6,547 nucleotides of DNA, taken from Bacteroidota bacterium. Lineage in GTDB: Bacteria > Bacteroidota > Rhodothermia > Balneolales > HLUCCA01. The stretch's first letter is position 1. The number at the start of each line of letters is the position of its first letter. Positions 1 to 6,224 of this stretch are shown here, piece after piece. The position numbers and the translations under genes were made by a program. The notes beneath the pieces are model-generated. The model was given only the letters and a program-made list of their open reading frames with translations. It did no database searches and had not been told where the DNA came from. Location of the stretch: the NCBI GenBank assembly GCA_003448835.1, contig DLXM01000376.1, positions 1 to 6,547 of the forward strand, read 5' to 3'.

Positions 1-46
1 GCGCTATCACGAGGCCGGTGATGATTGCGAGCCGGATGGGGTTCAT
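1..46 (-). CDS. N-terminal fragment of a leftward gene with a hydrophobic start
   Basis: An ATG at 46-44 on the minus strand opens a frame that stays open to the window edge and reads MNPIRLAIITGLVIA. A short polar start with one arginine, followed by a hydrophobic run, is typical of a signal peptide or membrane anchor. The codons are GC-rich (CTC, ATC, GGC), unlike the island genes, so this looks like resident chromosome. No Shine-Dalgarno lies just upstream on this strand. A weak TATA-like element (CACATAAACTT, complement of 126-136) sits further upstream. Only 15 codons are visible, so the product cannot be named, and the reading could be chance. Confidence 0.45.
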   Translation of the reverse strand, partial: MNPIRLAIITGLVIA

Positions 47-76
47 ACCGGGAGGTGGGTTTCGATGGGTAATGAA

Positions 77-94
77 GGTGGTGGAGGTGGCGGG
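77..94 (+). repeat. GG-N simple repeat
   Basis: Six GG units, each separated by a single base, run from 77 to 94 (GGTGGTGGAGGTGGCGGG). They lie between the leftward flanking gene and the island, on the strand opposite that gene. The run could form a two-layer quadruplex or be simple-sequence drift. No coding role is evident. Confidence 0.5.
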
Positions 95-158
95 ACAGGG
101 GTTTCGCGGAGGGTTAGGTGTTGGGAAGTTTATGTGAATGAGGGATAGGGCAGGTTTA

Positions 159-176
159 CGAGCCCGAGCCGGGGGT
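159..176 (-). repeat. 18-bp element shared with the right flank (copy at 6410-6427)
   Basis: On the minus strand this reads ACCCCCGGCTCGGGCTCG and differs from the right-hand copy at one base. A C-rich tract containing CTGCCC follows it on the leftward gene's coding strand, as it does in the right copy. It may be a shared promoter-proximal element of resident genes. Confidence 0.5.
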
Positions 177-344
177 CGCCTTCTTCATTTTCCTGGTGGG
201 CCGGGTTCCTTGGTCCTGGGCGGGTTTTGCCGGTTTTTTTCCGGGGCTGCCGTTTTTTTCCCACATCGGTAACAGAGGGTATTGCTATCCGGCAGTGGGG
301 TCCCGCGGTCGGGGCAGAAGTGTATGGGAGTGGATCGGTGGAGT

Positions 345-369
345 GGGGGGATGAGGGATGGGCTGTGGG
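345..369 (+). other. Canonical four-tract G-quadruplex motif
   Basis: Four G-tracts of at least three bases (345-350, 355-357, 360-362, 367-369) are separated by loops of 4, 2 and 4 bases. This meets the usual G3+N1-7 rule for an intramolecular quadruplex on the plus strand. It ends exactly where the sequence turns AT-rich. The pattern is seen directly; folding in vivo is not known. Confidence 0.6.
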
Positions 370-417
370 TTTTTTAATTTTTTTCCTCTTTCCAATCGGA
401 ATACGGTAGAAAAAAGA

Positions 418-442
418 CCATCGCGACCAGTTGAATCGATGG
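418..442. repeat. Inverted repeat upstream of the DUF262 promoter
   Basis: CCATCG (418-423) and CGATGG (437-442) form a perfect 6-bp inverted repeat with a 13-base spacer, ending about 16 bp before the TATA-like box. It could be an operator. At 6 bp per arm it could also be chance. Confidence 0.25.
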
Positions 443-457
443 GGCTCATAGTAGAAG

Positions 458-468
458 TTGATATATAG
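458..468 (+). promoter_or_regulatory. TATA-box-like promoter for the DUF262-HEPN operon
   Basis: TTGATATATAG (458-468), preceded by purine-rich GTAGAAG, resembles an archaeal BRE/TATA element. Its centre is about 26-27 bp before the ATG at 490, the usual archaeal TATA-to-start distance, so transcription may begin at or next to the start codon and give a leaderless mRNA. The only Shine-Dalgarno-like sequence, GTGAT at 482-486, is just 3 bases from the ATG, which also fits leaderless expression. Confidence 0.5.
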
Positions 469-489
469 ACATTTGTAATATGTGATATT

Positions 490-1575
490 ATGGGCGATTC
501 AACGGAATACAATTTACAATTTGAAAAAATAAAATCAGAAGAAGAGGATTCACACATAACGTTACCAGATTACCAAATATTATCTTATCCTGCAGATTTT
601 ACGGTTGAAGTTTTAAATAATAAAATGGTTAGCGGGGATATCGAAGTTCGTCCATATCAAAGGCGGTACATTTGGAAACAATACCAAGCGACACGATTAA
701 TTGAATCGTTTTTAGTTGGTTTGCCGGTTCCCCCAATTTTCCTTTATACTGATCCGGTAACTGAAAAATTCAATGTAATTGATGGTCAACAAAGATTACG
801 AACAATTCAATATTTTATTGAAGGTCACTTTGGAAGTGAGCAAAAAGGAAAAGCAACAATTTTTCGATTAAAAGAATTGAGTGAAAAAAGTCGATGGTAT
901 AATAAAACATATCAAGAATTATCTGGAGAAGACAAAAGAAAGTTATTAAATTGTGTTTTAAGAGCAATAATTGTAAAACAACTCGATCCCAAAAATGATA
1001 CTAGTATCTACCATATTTTTGAGCGATTAAACACTGGTGGAACATTACTAACAAATGAAGAAATACGCAACAGTATCTACAATGGTAAATTTAACGATTT
1101 ATTGAAAAAATTAAACAAGAATGAAAATTGGAAATTATTGATCGGAAAACCATTGGATGATAGTAGGCAAAAGGACATTGAGTTGATTTTAAGGTTTATT
1201 TCATTATATTACAACGGACAAAATTATGAAAAACCATTAAAAGATTTTATGACTATCTTTATGTCAAAAAATCGTAATCCCTCGGATGATTTCCTTAGTG
1301 AAATTGAAACAATTTTTAACACAACTTGTGAAAAAATTTATACTCATCTTGGGGGTAAACCATTCAAAATAAAATCGGGTCTTAATCCTGCAGCATTGGA
1401 TTCAATAATGGTTAGTTTCGCAAAAAATTTGAACGATATCCCTTCAGATATTAAAGAAAGATATCAAAATTTAGTTGCGAATGATACGTATAAATTACTT
1501 ATCAGAAATGCAACAACTGATGAGACCACAATGAATAATCGCATGAATTTGGCTGATGAAATTTTATTCCACTAA
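490..1575 (+). CDS. DUF262 domain protein (GmrSD N-terminal-like)
   Basis: This 361-residue protein has the hallmark motifs of the DUF262 family, a ParB/Srx-fold domain. They are RPYQRRYIW (54-62), IDGQQRLRTI (97-106, with the DGQQR core expected to serve nucleotide binding or catalysis) and FERLNTGGTLLTNEEIRN (177-194). The C-terminal half is a helical region typical of stand-alone DUF262 proteins. I see no C-terminal DUF1524 HNH nuclease domain, so it is not a full GmrSD-type enzyme. In characterised relatives (GmrSD, BrxU, SspE) this domain is an NTP-dependent part of systems that act on modified or phage DNA. It starts 22-31 bp after a TATA-like box and is followed 2 nt after its stop by a HEPN gene, so the two probably form one transcript. 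Codon use is strongly AT-rich compared with the window edges. Family assignment is strong; the exact activity is inferred. Confidence 0.93.
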   Translation: MGDSTEYNLQFEKIKSEEEDSHITLPDYQILSYPADFTVEVLNNKMVSGDIEVRPYQRRYIWKQYQATRLIESFLVGLPVPPIFLYTDPVTEKFNVIDGQQRLRTIQYFIEGHFGSEQKGKATIFRLKELSEKSRWYNKTYQELSGEDKRKLLNCVLRAIIVKQLDPKNDTSIYHIFERLNTGGTLLTNEEIRNSIYNGKFNDLLKKLNKNENWKLLIGKPLDDSRQKDIELILRFISLYYNGQNYEKPLKDFMTIFMSKNRNPSDDFLSEIETIFNTTCEKIYTHLGGKPFKIKSGLNPAALDSIMVSFAKNLNDIPSDIKERYQNLVANDTYKLLIRNATTDETTMNNRMNLADEILFH

Positions 1576-1577
1576 TT

Positions 1578-2054
1578 ATGAAAGATAATGAAATTGACTT
1601 CACGATTAAAACATGCGAAGCTCATTTAAAAGCAGTTAACAATCCTGAAAAAGCACTTATTGAGTTGTATTTAACTCGATATCTGCTTGTGTTTATAGTA
1701 AATAAATTCGAAAATAGAATAAATCAGATTATTCTCAAACATGTTCAATGTAATCAGGGTGGTCATAAAATAAATCATTATTTTGACAAGAAAACGAAAA
1801 ATGAATATAAAGGCAAAACTACCTCTAAACTATGTGCATATTTAGAAGTTTTTGGAGAGGAATATAGTAAAGCATTTGACAAAAAGACTCATCTCAAAGG
1901 TAATGAACTATCCGTTTCTCATTATAACAGTATAATCGCGAATCGTCATGGTACTGCCCATGCAACTCAATCGAAATTAAAATTCGATGATGTAGTTAGG
2001 TACTATAAAGAAGCACATAAGGTTCTTGATTTGCTTGACGCTTCTTTGAGATAA
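1578..2054 (+). CDS. Small HEPN-like protein, putative RNase partner of DUF262
   Basis: This 158-residue, mostly helical and lysine-rich protein has a hydrophobic helix near 28-44 and, close to its C-terminus, NRHGTAH. That places R123 and H128 in the R-x4-H spacing of HEPN-domain ribonucleases, inside the common 'R-N/H-x-x-A-H' context. The shape and size resemble the MAE_28990 or RiboL-PSP HEPN groups, which are often annotated beside DUF262 genes. The ATG is 2 nt after the DUF262 stop with no clear Shine-Dalgarno, so translation is probably coupled to the upstream gene. HEPN proteins typically dimerise and cleave RNA as toxins or defence effectors. An RNase role held in check or triggered by the DUF262 partner is inference. 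A non-catalytic, C-terminal HEPN-like scaffold is the main alternative. Confidence 0.72.
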   Translation: MKDNEIDFTIKTCEAHLKAVNNPEKALIELYLTRYLLVFIVNKFENRINQIILKHVQCNQGGHKINHYFDKKTKNEYKGKTTSKLCAYLEVFGEEYSKAFDKKTHLKGNELSVSHYNSIIANRHGTAHATQSKLKFDDVVRYYKEAHKVLDLLDASLR

Positions 2055-2058
2055 ACCG

Positions 2059-2113
2059 TAGTGGAAGGATCTTCATTCCTTTACCGCTATTCGAGCCCCG
2101 AAAACTTTTTTTT
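2059..2113 (+). terminator. Hairpin plus T8 terminator of the DUF262-HEPN operon
   Basis: Five bases after the HEPN stop, 2059-2069 pairs with 2077-2089: a 6-bp lower stem with one G-T wobble, a 2-base bulge (2082-2083), a 5-bp upper stem (AAGGA/TCCTT) and a 7-base loop. A run of eight T follows at 2106-2113. The T-run alone could terminate archaeal transcription. The hairpin makes a bacterial-type terminator possible, although 16 bases separate stem and T-run. Confidence 0.5.
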
Positions 2114-2280
2114 AACTTCACATTCACTTTCACGCTTCAACGTCAAATTGTTATTATATCCAACTTTCTGATATCTACAAAGGAAAAAAAAAGAAGAGGA
2201 TTTGATGGATCAGTAACGGCCGATATTGTGTTTCAGAGAATTTAACTTCGTTCAAAATAGATGATTGAGATGAGATTGTC
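2114..2280 (+). promoter_or_regulatory. Leader/promoter region of the restriction-modification genes
   Basis: This AT-rich gap should hold the promoter of the methyltransferase. Candidate TATA-like elements are TTATTATATC (2151-2160) and TTCAAAATAG (2251-2260). The second lies about 26 bp before the GTG start and would give a leaderless transcript. A purine-rich A/G run occupies 2181-2200. A seven-codon open frame (ATG at 2261) ends in a TGA that overlaps the methyltransferase GTG. No controller-protein gene is present. Confidence 0.35.
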
Positions 2281-3606
2281 GTGAAGGGATTTGTTCCAAC
2301 CCCAAGTGCAATTGTCGATTTAATGGTGGAAAAGTTATTTTTAGAGGCCTCACCCTATGAAACTGATACTGTATTAGATCCCGGATGTGGTGAGGGGGCG
2401 TTCATTGAAGGAATCATTAGATGGTGTAAACGCACTTCAACACCAATGCCTGAAATTATCGGAATAGATTCTGATCCAAAACATATACCAATCGCCCGTA
2501 ATAAATTCAAAAAATATTCGAATATTACGATTCGAAATGAAGATTTTTTAACGAAAAATCCAGGACAGTTCAATTACATTATCGGGAATCCCCCATATGT
2601 GCCAATTACAAAATTATCAGAAATGGAGAAGGTTGTTTATAGGGCCCTCTTTAAAAGTGCTCAACAAAGGTTTGATTTATATCTTTTATTCTTTGAGCAG
2701 GCACTAAAAAGTTTAAAAAATAATGGTAAATTAGTGTTCATTACTCCGGAAAAATTCTTATATGTAAAATCAGCGACAAATCTTCGTACTCTTCTAAACC
2801 ACGAATCAGTTATTGAGATCCAAATGATTCATGAACAATCTTTCAGAGATTTAACGACATACCCAACAATTACTTCTGTAATTAATTCCCCCCCTTTATC
2901 TCCAACGAGAGTTATTCTCCGAGATGACACTATAAAAAATATCGAGTTGTCAAAAAAAGGTGAGTCTTGGCTTCCAATTATTCATGGGAGATCTAAGGAT
3001 GCAGGCGGAAAAAAATTAAAAGATTTCTGTATTCGTATCAGTTGTGGGGTAGCAACCGGTGCAGATTCAATTTTTATCAAGAAAAAAAATCTGATGGATA
3101 AAGCATTGGTAAAGTTTTCATATCCAACAATCTCTGGTAAACAGTTGACCTCTCAAAAAGATTCTATTCAATCAGATGATGTAATGCTTGTACCATATAA
3201 CAACAAAGGAGAATTACTCAACGAAGAGAAGTTGGGAGCATTGCGGGATTATTTGATTGAAGAAAAAAATTATTCAAGGTTAATCGCTCGCACTTGTTAT
3301 AGAAAAAAGCCTTGGTATGCATATCACGAGACACCACCTCTCAAGGATATCCTCAAACCAAAAATTTTATGCAAAGACATTACTGCAAAACCCAAATTCT
3401 GGATTGACAGAGAAGGCGTTATTGTCCCTCGTCATTCTGTTTACTATCTCGTTCCAGAAGATGTATCTCAACTCGATGAGATTTGTGCTCAATTAAATTC
3501 AAACAACATAACGAAATGGTTAGAACAGCATTGTCAAAGAGCTTCAAATGGTTTTATCCGGCTACAAAGTGAAATTTTAAAACAAATTCCAATTTCTGAT
3601 CTTTAA
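2281..3606 (+). CDS. N6-adenine DNA methyltransferase, gamma class (type II modification enzyme)
   Basis: This 441-residue enzyme should transfer a methyl group from S-adenosylmethionine to N6 of adenine in a specific DNA site, protecting host DNA from the neighbouring nuclease. Motifs run in gamma-class order. TPSAIVDLM (7-15) is motif X, VLDPGCGEGAF (31-41) is the SAM-binding motif I, IDSD (62-65) is the acidic motif II, and EDFL (87-90) is motif III. NPPY (103-106) is the catalytic motif IV, and LVFITPEKFLY (151-161) is motif VI. GVATGADSIFI (256-266) leads into a C-terminal target-recognition region ending in GFIRLQSEILKQIPI (424-438), as in TaqI/Eco57I-like enzymes. GTG at 2281 is the only start that keeps motif X, because an in-frame stop lies at 2266-2268. 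Its Shine-Dalgarno is weak. Sequence specificity cannot be read. The putative endonuclease follows after 80 bp. Confidence 0.95.
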   Translation: MKGFVPTPSAIVDLMVEKLFLEASPYETDTVLDPGCGEGAFIEGIIRWCKRTSTPMPEIIGIDSDPKHIPIARNKFKKYSNITIRNEDFLTKNPGQFNYIIGNPPYVPITKLSEMEKVVYRALFKSAQQRFDLYLLFFEQALKSLKNNGKLVFITPEKFLYVKSATNLRTLLNHESVIEIQMIHEQSFRDLTTYPTITSVINSPPLSPTRVILRDDTIKNIELSKKGESWLPIIHGRSKDAGGKKLKDFCIRISCGVATGADSIFIKKKNLMDKALVKFSYPTISGKQLTSQKDSIQSDDVMLVPYNNKGELLNEEKLGALRDYLIEEKNYSRLIARTCYRKKPWYAYHETPPLKDILKPKILCKDITAKPKFWIDREGVIVPRHSVYYLVPEDVSQLDEICAQLNSNNITKWLEQHCQRASNGFIRLQSEILKQIPISDL

Positions 3607-3634
3607 CAAATATTGATAATGAAAATTACAAGTC

Positions 3635-3641
3635 TTTTTTT
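3635..3641 (+). terminator. T7 tract between methyltransferase and endonuclease genes
   Basis: Seven T residues follow the methyltransferase stop by 28 bases. Oligo-T tracts cause termination or pausing in archaea, so this could lower read-through into the nuclease gene. There is no hairpin and it may be chance in AT-rich DNA. Confidence 0.25.
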
Positions 3642-3677
3642 ATGATGGAGAGGTAATCAGAGATTATATCGATATTT

Positions 3678-3681
3678 GAGG
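3678..3681 (+). promoter_or_regulatory. Ribosome binding site of the endonuclease gene
   Basis: GAGG at 3678-3681, within TGAGGT, stands 5 bases before the ATG at 3687. It supports that start and is clearly better than the weak signal ahead of the methyltransferase GTG. Confidence 0.5.
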
Positions 3682-3686
3682 TTTTA

Positions 3687-4454
3687 ATGCCAAATCCTTT
3701 TGATGCAATAATTGATGAAATGATTGTACAAGGATATCATAATCAACGTAAGGAAATTCATTCAGATCGGGTAGGATTGGGAATTCAGAACGATTTGTTA
3801 AAGCAATGCCGCGAATATCGTGAAGATACAGAAAATGGAGTTATAAAAAGTTGGATAAATACTCACACCCCTGGTGCGAGAGGTCGTAAAATCGATTTAT
3901 TTGTTGGCGCCCCAACTCCTGCCGGGCAACCAGATATTCACACTGTTAGGCTTGTAATTGAAAATAAATCGGTTATTACGGCACATAGAAATGTATATGC
4001 CAGATATGACGACCTCAAAGGAACAATGGAAGCAATTCATTCAGAGCGTCCTGAAACAATACGAATCGCTACAATTTTAGTGGGCACTGCAACCAGATTT
4101 TTAAATGTAGCTGATAGAATCAAAACAATTTTTCCACGACAGTGGGCCCAAATCCAACCTCGTTTATTGTCAGGAGATGAAACATTATGGGATGATTTTC
4201 CCTCGGCAATTAGTAAGAATAAAGAGAATGAACCCGCAACTACCATCAGAAAATTAAGAGATCTCGGGGTAAGAGAGGCTGGACAAACCCATAGTTTAGG
4301 TTATGATTTCATTTTGATTGTTCCTGTTTTTATTGATAACGTAAATCAACCCCGTATCGCTCGACAAAATCCCTTCGGGATAGATGTTGATGCAGATTAC
4401 AATTTGATGCTATCTCGAATTTGTACAGCATATCATGTACGATGGCATATGTGA
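3687..4454 (+). CDS. Putative type II restriction endonuclease, PD-(D/E)xK-like
   Basis: This 255-residue protein directly follows the methyltransferase in the same direction and is probably its cognate nuclease. The segment GRKIDLFVG (67-74) followed by VRLVIENKSV (87-96) matches the PD-(D/E)xK nuclease core: D70 and E92-N-K94 are the likely metal-binding and catalytic residues, on two adjacent beta strands 21 residues apart. The next stretch, AHRNVYARYDDL (99-110), is compact and charged and looks conserved. Length suits a type II enzyme. I do not recognise a named family or a recognition site. The ATG at 3687 has a GAGG Shine-Dalgarno 5 bases upstream, and no other start is needed. The gene converges on the OLD gene. 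The nuclease fold is supported by motif and context; restriction activity is inferred. Confidence 0.75.
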   Translation: MPNPFDAIIDEMIVQGYHNQRKEIHSDRVGLGIQNDLLKQCREYREDTENGVIKSWINTHTPGARGRKIDLFVGAPTPAGQPDIHTVRLVIENKSVITAHRNVYARYDDLKGTMEAIHSERPETIRIATILVGTATRFLNVADRIKTIFPRQWAQIQPRLLSGDETLWDDFPSAISKNKENEPATTIRKLRDLGVREAGQTHSLGYDFILIVPVFIDNVNQPRIARQNPFGIDVDADYNLMLSRICTAYHVRWHM

Positions 4455-4484
4455 AATATCGCGTTTTGGAAATAAACCCCCCTG

Positions 4485-4545
4485 TTTTCCGGCCGAGATC
4501 AGGAAAATTATCCTATATATTCCAATTTTTTTCGATTTTAAAAAA
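4485..4545. terminator. Convergent terminator region between endonuclease and OLD genes
   Basis: TTTTCC (4485-4490) and GGAAAA (4502-4507) can form a 6-bp stem with an 11-base loop, followed on the plus strand by seven T (4526-4532). For the minus strand, six T (complement of 4540-4545) lie about 10 bases after the OLD stop. Oligo-T tracts on both strands suit bidirectional termination of convergent genes. The hairpin is weak. Confidence 0.4.
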
Positions 4546-4554
4546 GGAGAATGT

Positions 4555-6192
4555 TTAGGAAAGGGTTTTTGAAAAATTTATTATCGGATTGATTAAGTGC
4601 GATTCTTTCTGAGGATCGATGCCATTAATTTCAAGGGTCCACATTGCTTCGCCGACTTTTTTGAATGAATCAACCCGTGGAATATTAAGATACGCCTCAA
4701 TGTTGTTTGGTACTTGAACAATTTGGAAAGTGGAAGTGTTTGTTGCGGATTGAATAGCAGCATTCATTTTAATATGGTCGGCTGAACGGTTTTCATCGTC
4801 ATCGTGAATCACGATGTGTTTTAGATTTAAATCACCAAATAGTTCCATAAAATATGGAATGAATCCTTTTCCACCACAATCAAAGACGGTAATTGCTAAA
4901 GGGTAATAATTAGAATAATTTTTCGAAATCAACCATTGAAGTATCGCTTTTTCTGTATTCCCTTCAACTAACAATACAATGTCAGAAAAGAATGCGGCAT
5001 TTCGATCAGCATTTAACCACCATTGAAACCGAAATTTTCGTTGAATATCCGGAGTCTGAATTTTTGCTAAAAAACCATTCGAAACGTTGAAAATTTTTGT
5101 ATTGTCACTTTTAATCACAGTATGTATAGATCCAAGATCATTATTTGCTTCATCAAGGAAAACAGGGGAATGGCTGGATACAAGAATTTGGATATTGGAA
5201 TCGCTAATTAGTGTTTTTAAATCCTTAAAGAGCATTTTTTGTTGTGGGGGATGAAGGAAAATTTCAGGTTCTTCAAATACAAGGATTTGGACAGAGGATC
5301 GGAATGTTTTTTTCGGATCACCTTTAATTTTCTTTTTTCTTTCGTTTTCCGCCCATAATTTAATTAGTGACATTAATAAGGCTCGCTGTAATCCATGACC
5401 TTTCGAACTTGGTGGCATGGCAATCCCATCCGATTCAATTAATTTTAATTCTGCAGATTGTTGAGAGAACTTATCAGGATCTAAAGGTTCAAGATCGATT
5501 GAAACTTCACAACTCCATGCAGCAAGCTCTTCCTTTAATGTGGCTTCCACCTCTGCAAAACAATTATAATTTCTGTTCTCTCTAGTTCCACAATCCGTTC
5601 CTTTTAAGGAATTTGAAAGTAATCGGATAGCTTCACTTAATTTAATAAACTCCTTTTTTTTGGATATCGAGTCCCCAATTATTTCTTTCAACATTTTTGC
5701 AAAGGTTGCCGAGCCTTGGGTTTTTGTTTCATCCTGAATATCCTTTAATGCAGGGATATAGATTATTCCTCCCAATTTTGTTTTTGATACGTTTTTTGCT
5801 CCGAAAAAGGATGTTGTGTCATCTAATTTTTTTTGACCATTCACATCGAGAATGTAGCCATAATAGTCACCTTTAAAATCAGTTATTTGGGCGATCCTTC
5901 TTACGCGGAATCGACGATCTCCTAAATTATACTTTTGAGGGAGATCTGAAATCTCTGAGTCGTCCTCAGCTTGATACTCAACTTCAATCCAAAGTTCGTC
6001 TTCAGTTTTTTTGGGAGTTCGAAAAAATGCTTCGGGGGACAATTTTTTTTCATCAAAATAAAATAAAACAGCATCAAGAATATTTGATTTTCCAGCATTA
6101 TTTTTTCCAACTAAAATATTGTAATTCTTACAATCAATTTGTGCATCCTTTATTGATTTAAAATTATGAATTTGAATTTGAGTAATCTGCAT
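4555..6192 (-). CDS. OLD-family ATP-dependent nuclease (ABC-type ATPase plus TOPRIM)
   Basis: This protein of 545 residues (counted from the ATG at 6192) joins a RecF/SMC-like ATPase to a TOPRIM nuclease domain, as in phage P2 OLD and GajA. ATPase motifs are Walker A GKNNAGKS (29-36), an ABC signature-like SSKGHGLQRALL (262-273), Walker B ILVFEEPE (303-310, with E307 in the usual Asp place and E308 the likely catalytic base) and H-loop SSHSP (339-343). TOPRIM motifs are LLVEGNTEK (407-415, metal-binding E410), DCGGKG (438-443) and HDDDEN (463-468). Length is close to OLD/GajA. A GTG nine bases upstream (6201) would add three residues, but GGTG at 6202-6199, 6 bases before the ATG, fits a ribosome site and favours 6192. 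Relatives nick or degrade DNA in phage defence. No UvrD-like GajB gene is adjacent on the left or within the right edge, so it looks like a single-gene (class 1) OLD. Confidence 0.94.
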   Translation of the reverse strand: MQITQIQIHNFKSIKDAQIDCKNYNILVGKNNAGKSNILDAVLFYFDEKKLSPEAFFRTPKKTEDELWIEVEYQAEDDSEISDLPQKYNLGDRRFRVRRIAQITDFKGDYYGYILDVNGQKKLDDTTSFFGAKNVSKTKLGGIIYIPALKDIQDETKTQGSATFAKMLKEIIGDSISKKKEFIKLSEAIRLLSNSLKGTDCGTRENRNYNCFAEVEATLKEELAAWSCEVSIDLEPLDPDKFSQQSAELKLIESDGIAMPPSSKGHGLQRALLMSLIKLWAENERKKKIKGDPKKTFRSSVQILVFEEPEIFLHPPQQKMLFKDLKTLISDSNIQILVSSHSPVFLDEANNDLGSIHTVIKSDNTKIFNVSNGFLAKIQTPDIQRKFRFQWWLNADRNAAFFSDIVLLVEGNTEKAILQWLISKNYSNYYPLAITVFDCGGKGFIPYFMELFGDLNLKHIVIHDDDENRSADHIKMNAAIQSATNTSTFQIVQVPNNIEAYLNIPRVDSFKKVGEAMWTLEINGIDPQKESHLINPIINFSKTLS

Positions 6193-6198
6193 TATACA

Positions 6199-6202
6199 CA
6201 CC
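6199..6202 (-). promoter_or_regulatory. Ribosome binding site deciding the OLD start
   Basis: On the minus strand GGTG (6202-6199) matches the archaeal anti-Shine-Dalgarno core and sits 6 bases before the ATG at 6192-6190. It overlaps the alternative GTG start (6201-6199), which would then lack a binding site of its own. The protein from the ATG begins MQITQIQIHNFKSI, a normal N-terminus for this family. Confidence 0.55.
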
Positions 6203-6224
6203 TTACTTTTTTTATTCTTTTCAA

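Larger units (their letters stand above)
47..489. other. G-rich intergenic region on the left edge of the island
   Basis: I find no convincing gene in these 443 bases. The plus strand is strikingly G-rich up to about 370, with low-complexity GG-N runs at 77-94, a four-tract GGG motif at 345-369, and T7 tracts at 234-240 and 253-259. Base composition then switches abruptly to AT-rich at a T-rich stretch (370-384), which marks the left edge of the island by eye. The last 60 bases hold the promoter of the DUF262 gene. Open frames here have no plausible start signals or protein-like composition. Confidence 0.6.

Noticed and set aside
65..148. 27-codon plus-strand frame with a strong GGAGGTG ribosome-like site (51-57) 7 bases upstream
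   Set aside because: The peptide is low-complexity glycine-rich from the GG-N repeat and overlaps the upstream region of the leftward gene. The ribosome-like site is probably a by-product of G-richness.
227..409. 60-codon plus-strand frame
   Set aside because: It starts with TTG, has no ribosome site, crosses the T7 tracts and the quadruplex motif, and has no protein-like pattern.
285..557. 90-codon minus-strand frame
   Set aside because: It overlaps the start of the DUF262 gene and the G-rich tract, and its proline-rich end simply reads the complement of G-runs.
490..1575. Full GmrSD-type enzyme
   Set aside because: The protein ends without the DUF1524 H-x-x-P/HNH region expected in complete GmrSD fusions.
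2205..2216. Three-codon frame with GAGGA upstream in the methyltransferase leader
   Set aside because: It is too short to judge, and the upstream purine run arises from a long A/G tract.
370..6224. Direct repeats that could be attachment sites at the two island edges
   Set aside because: The best pair (377-394 against 6207-6224) is T-rich with about 15 of 18 matches and low complexity. No integrase is present.
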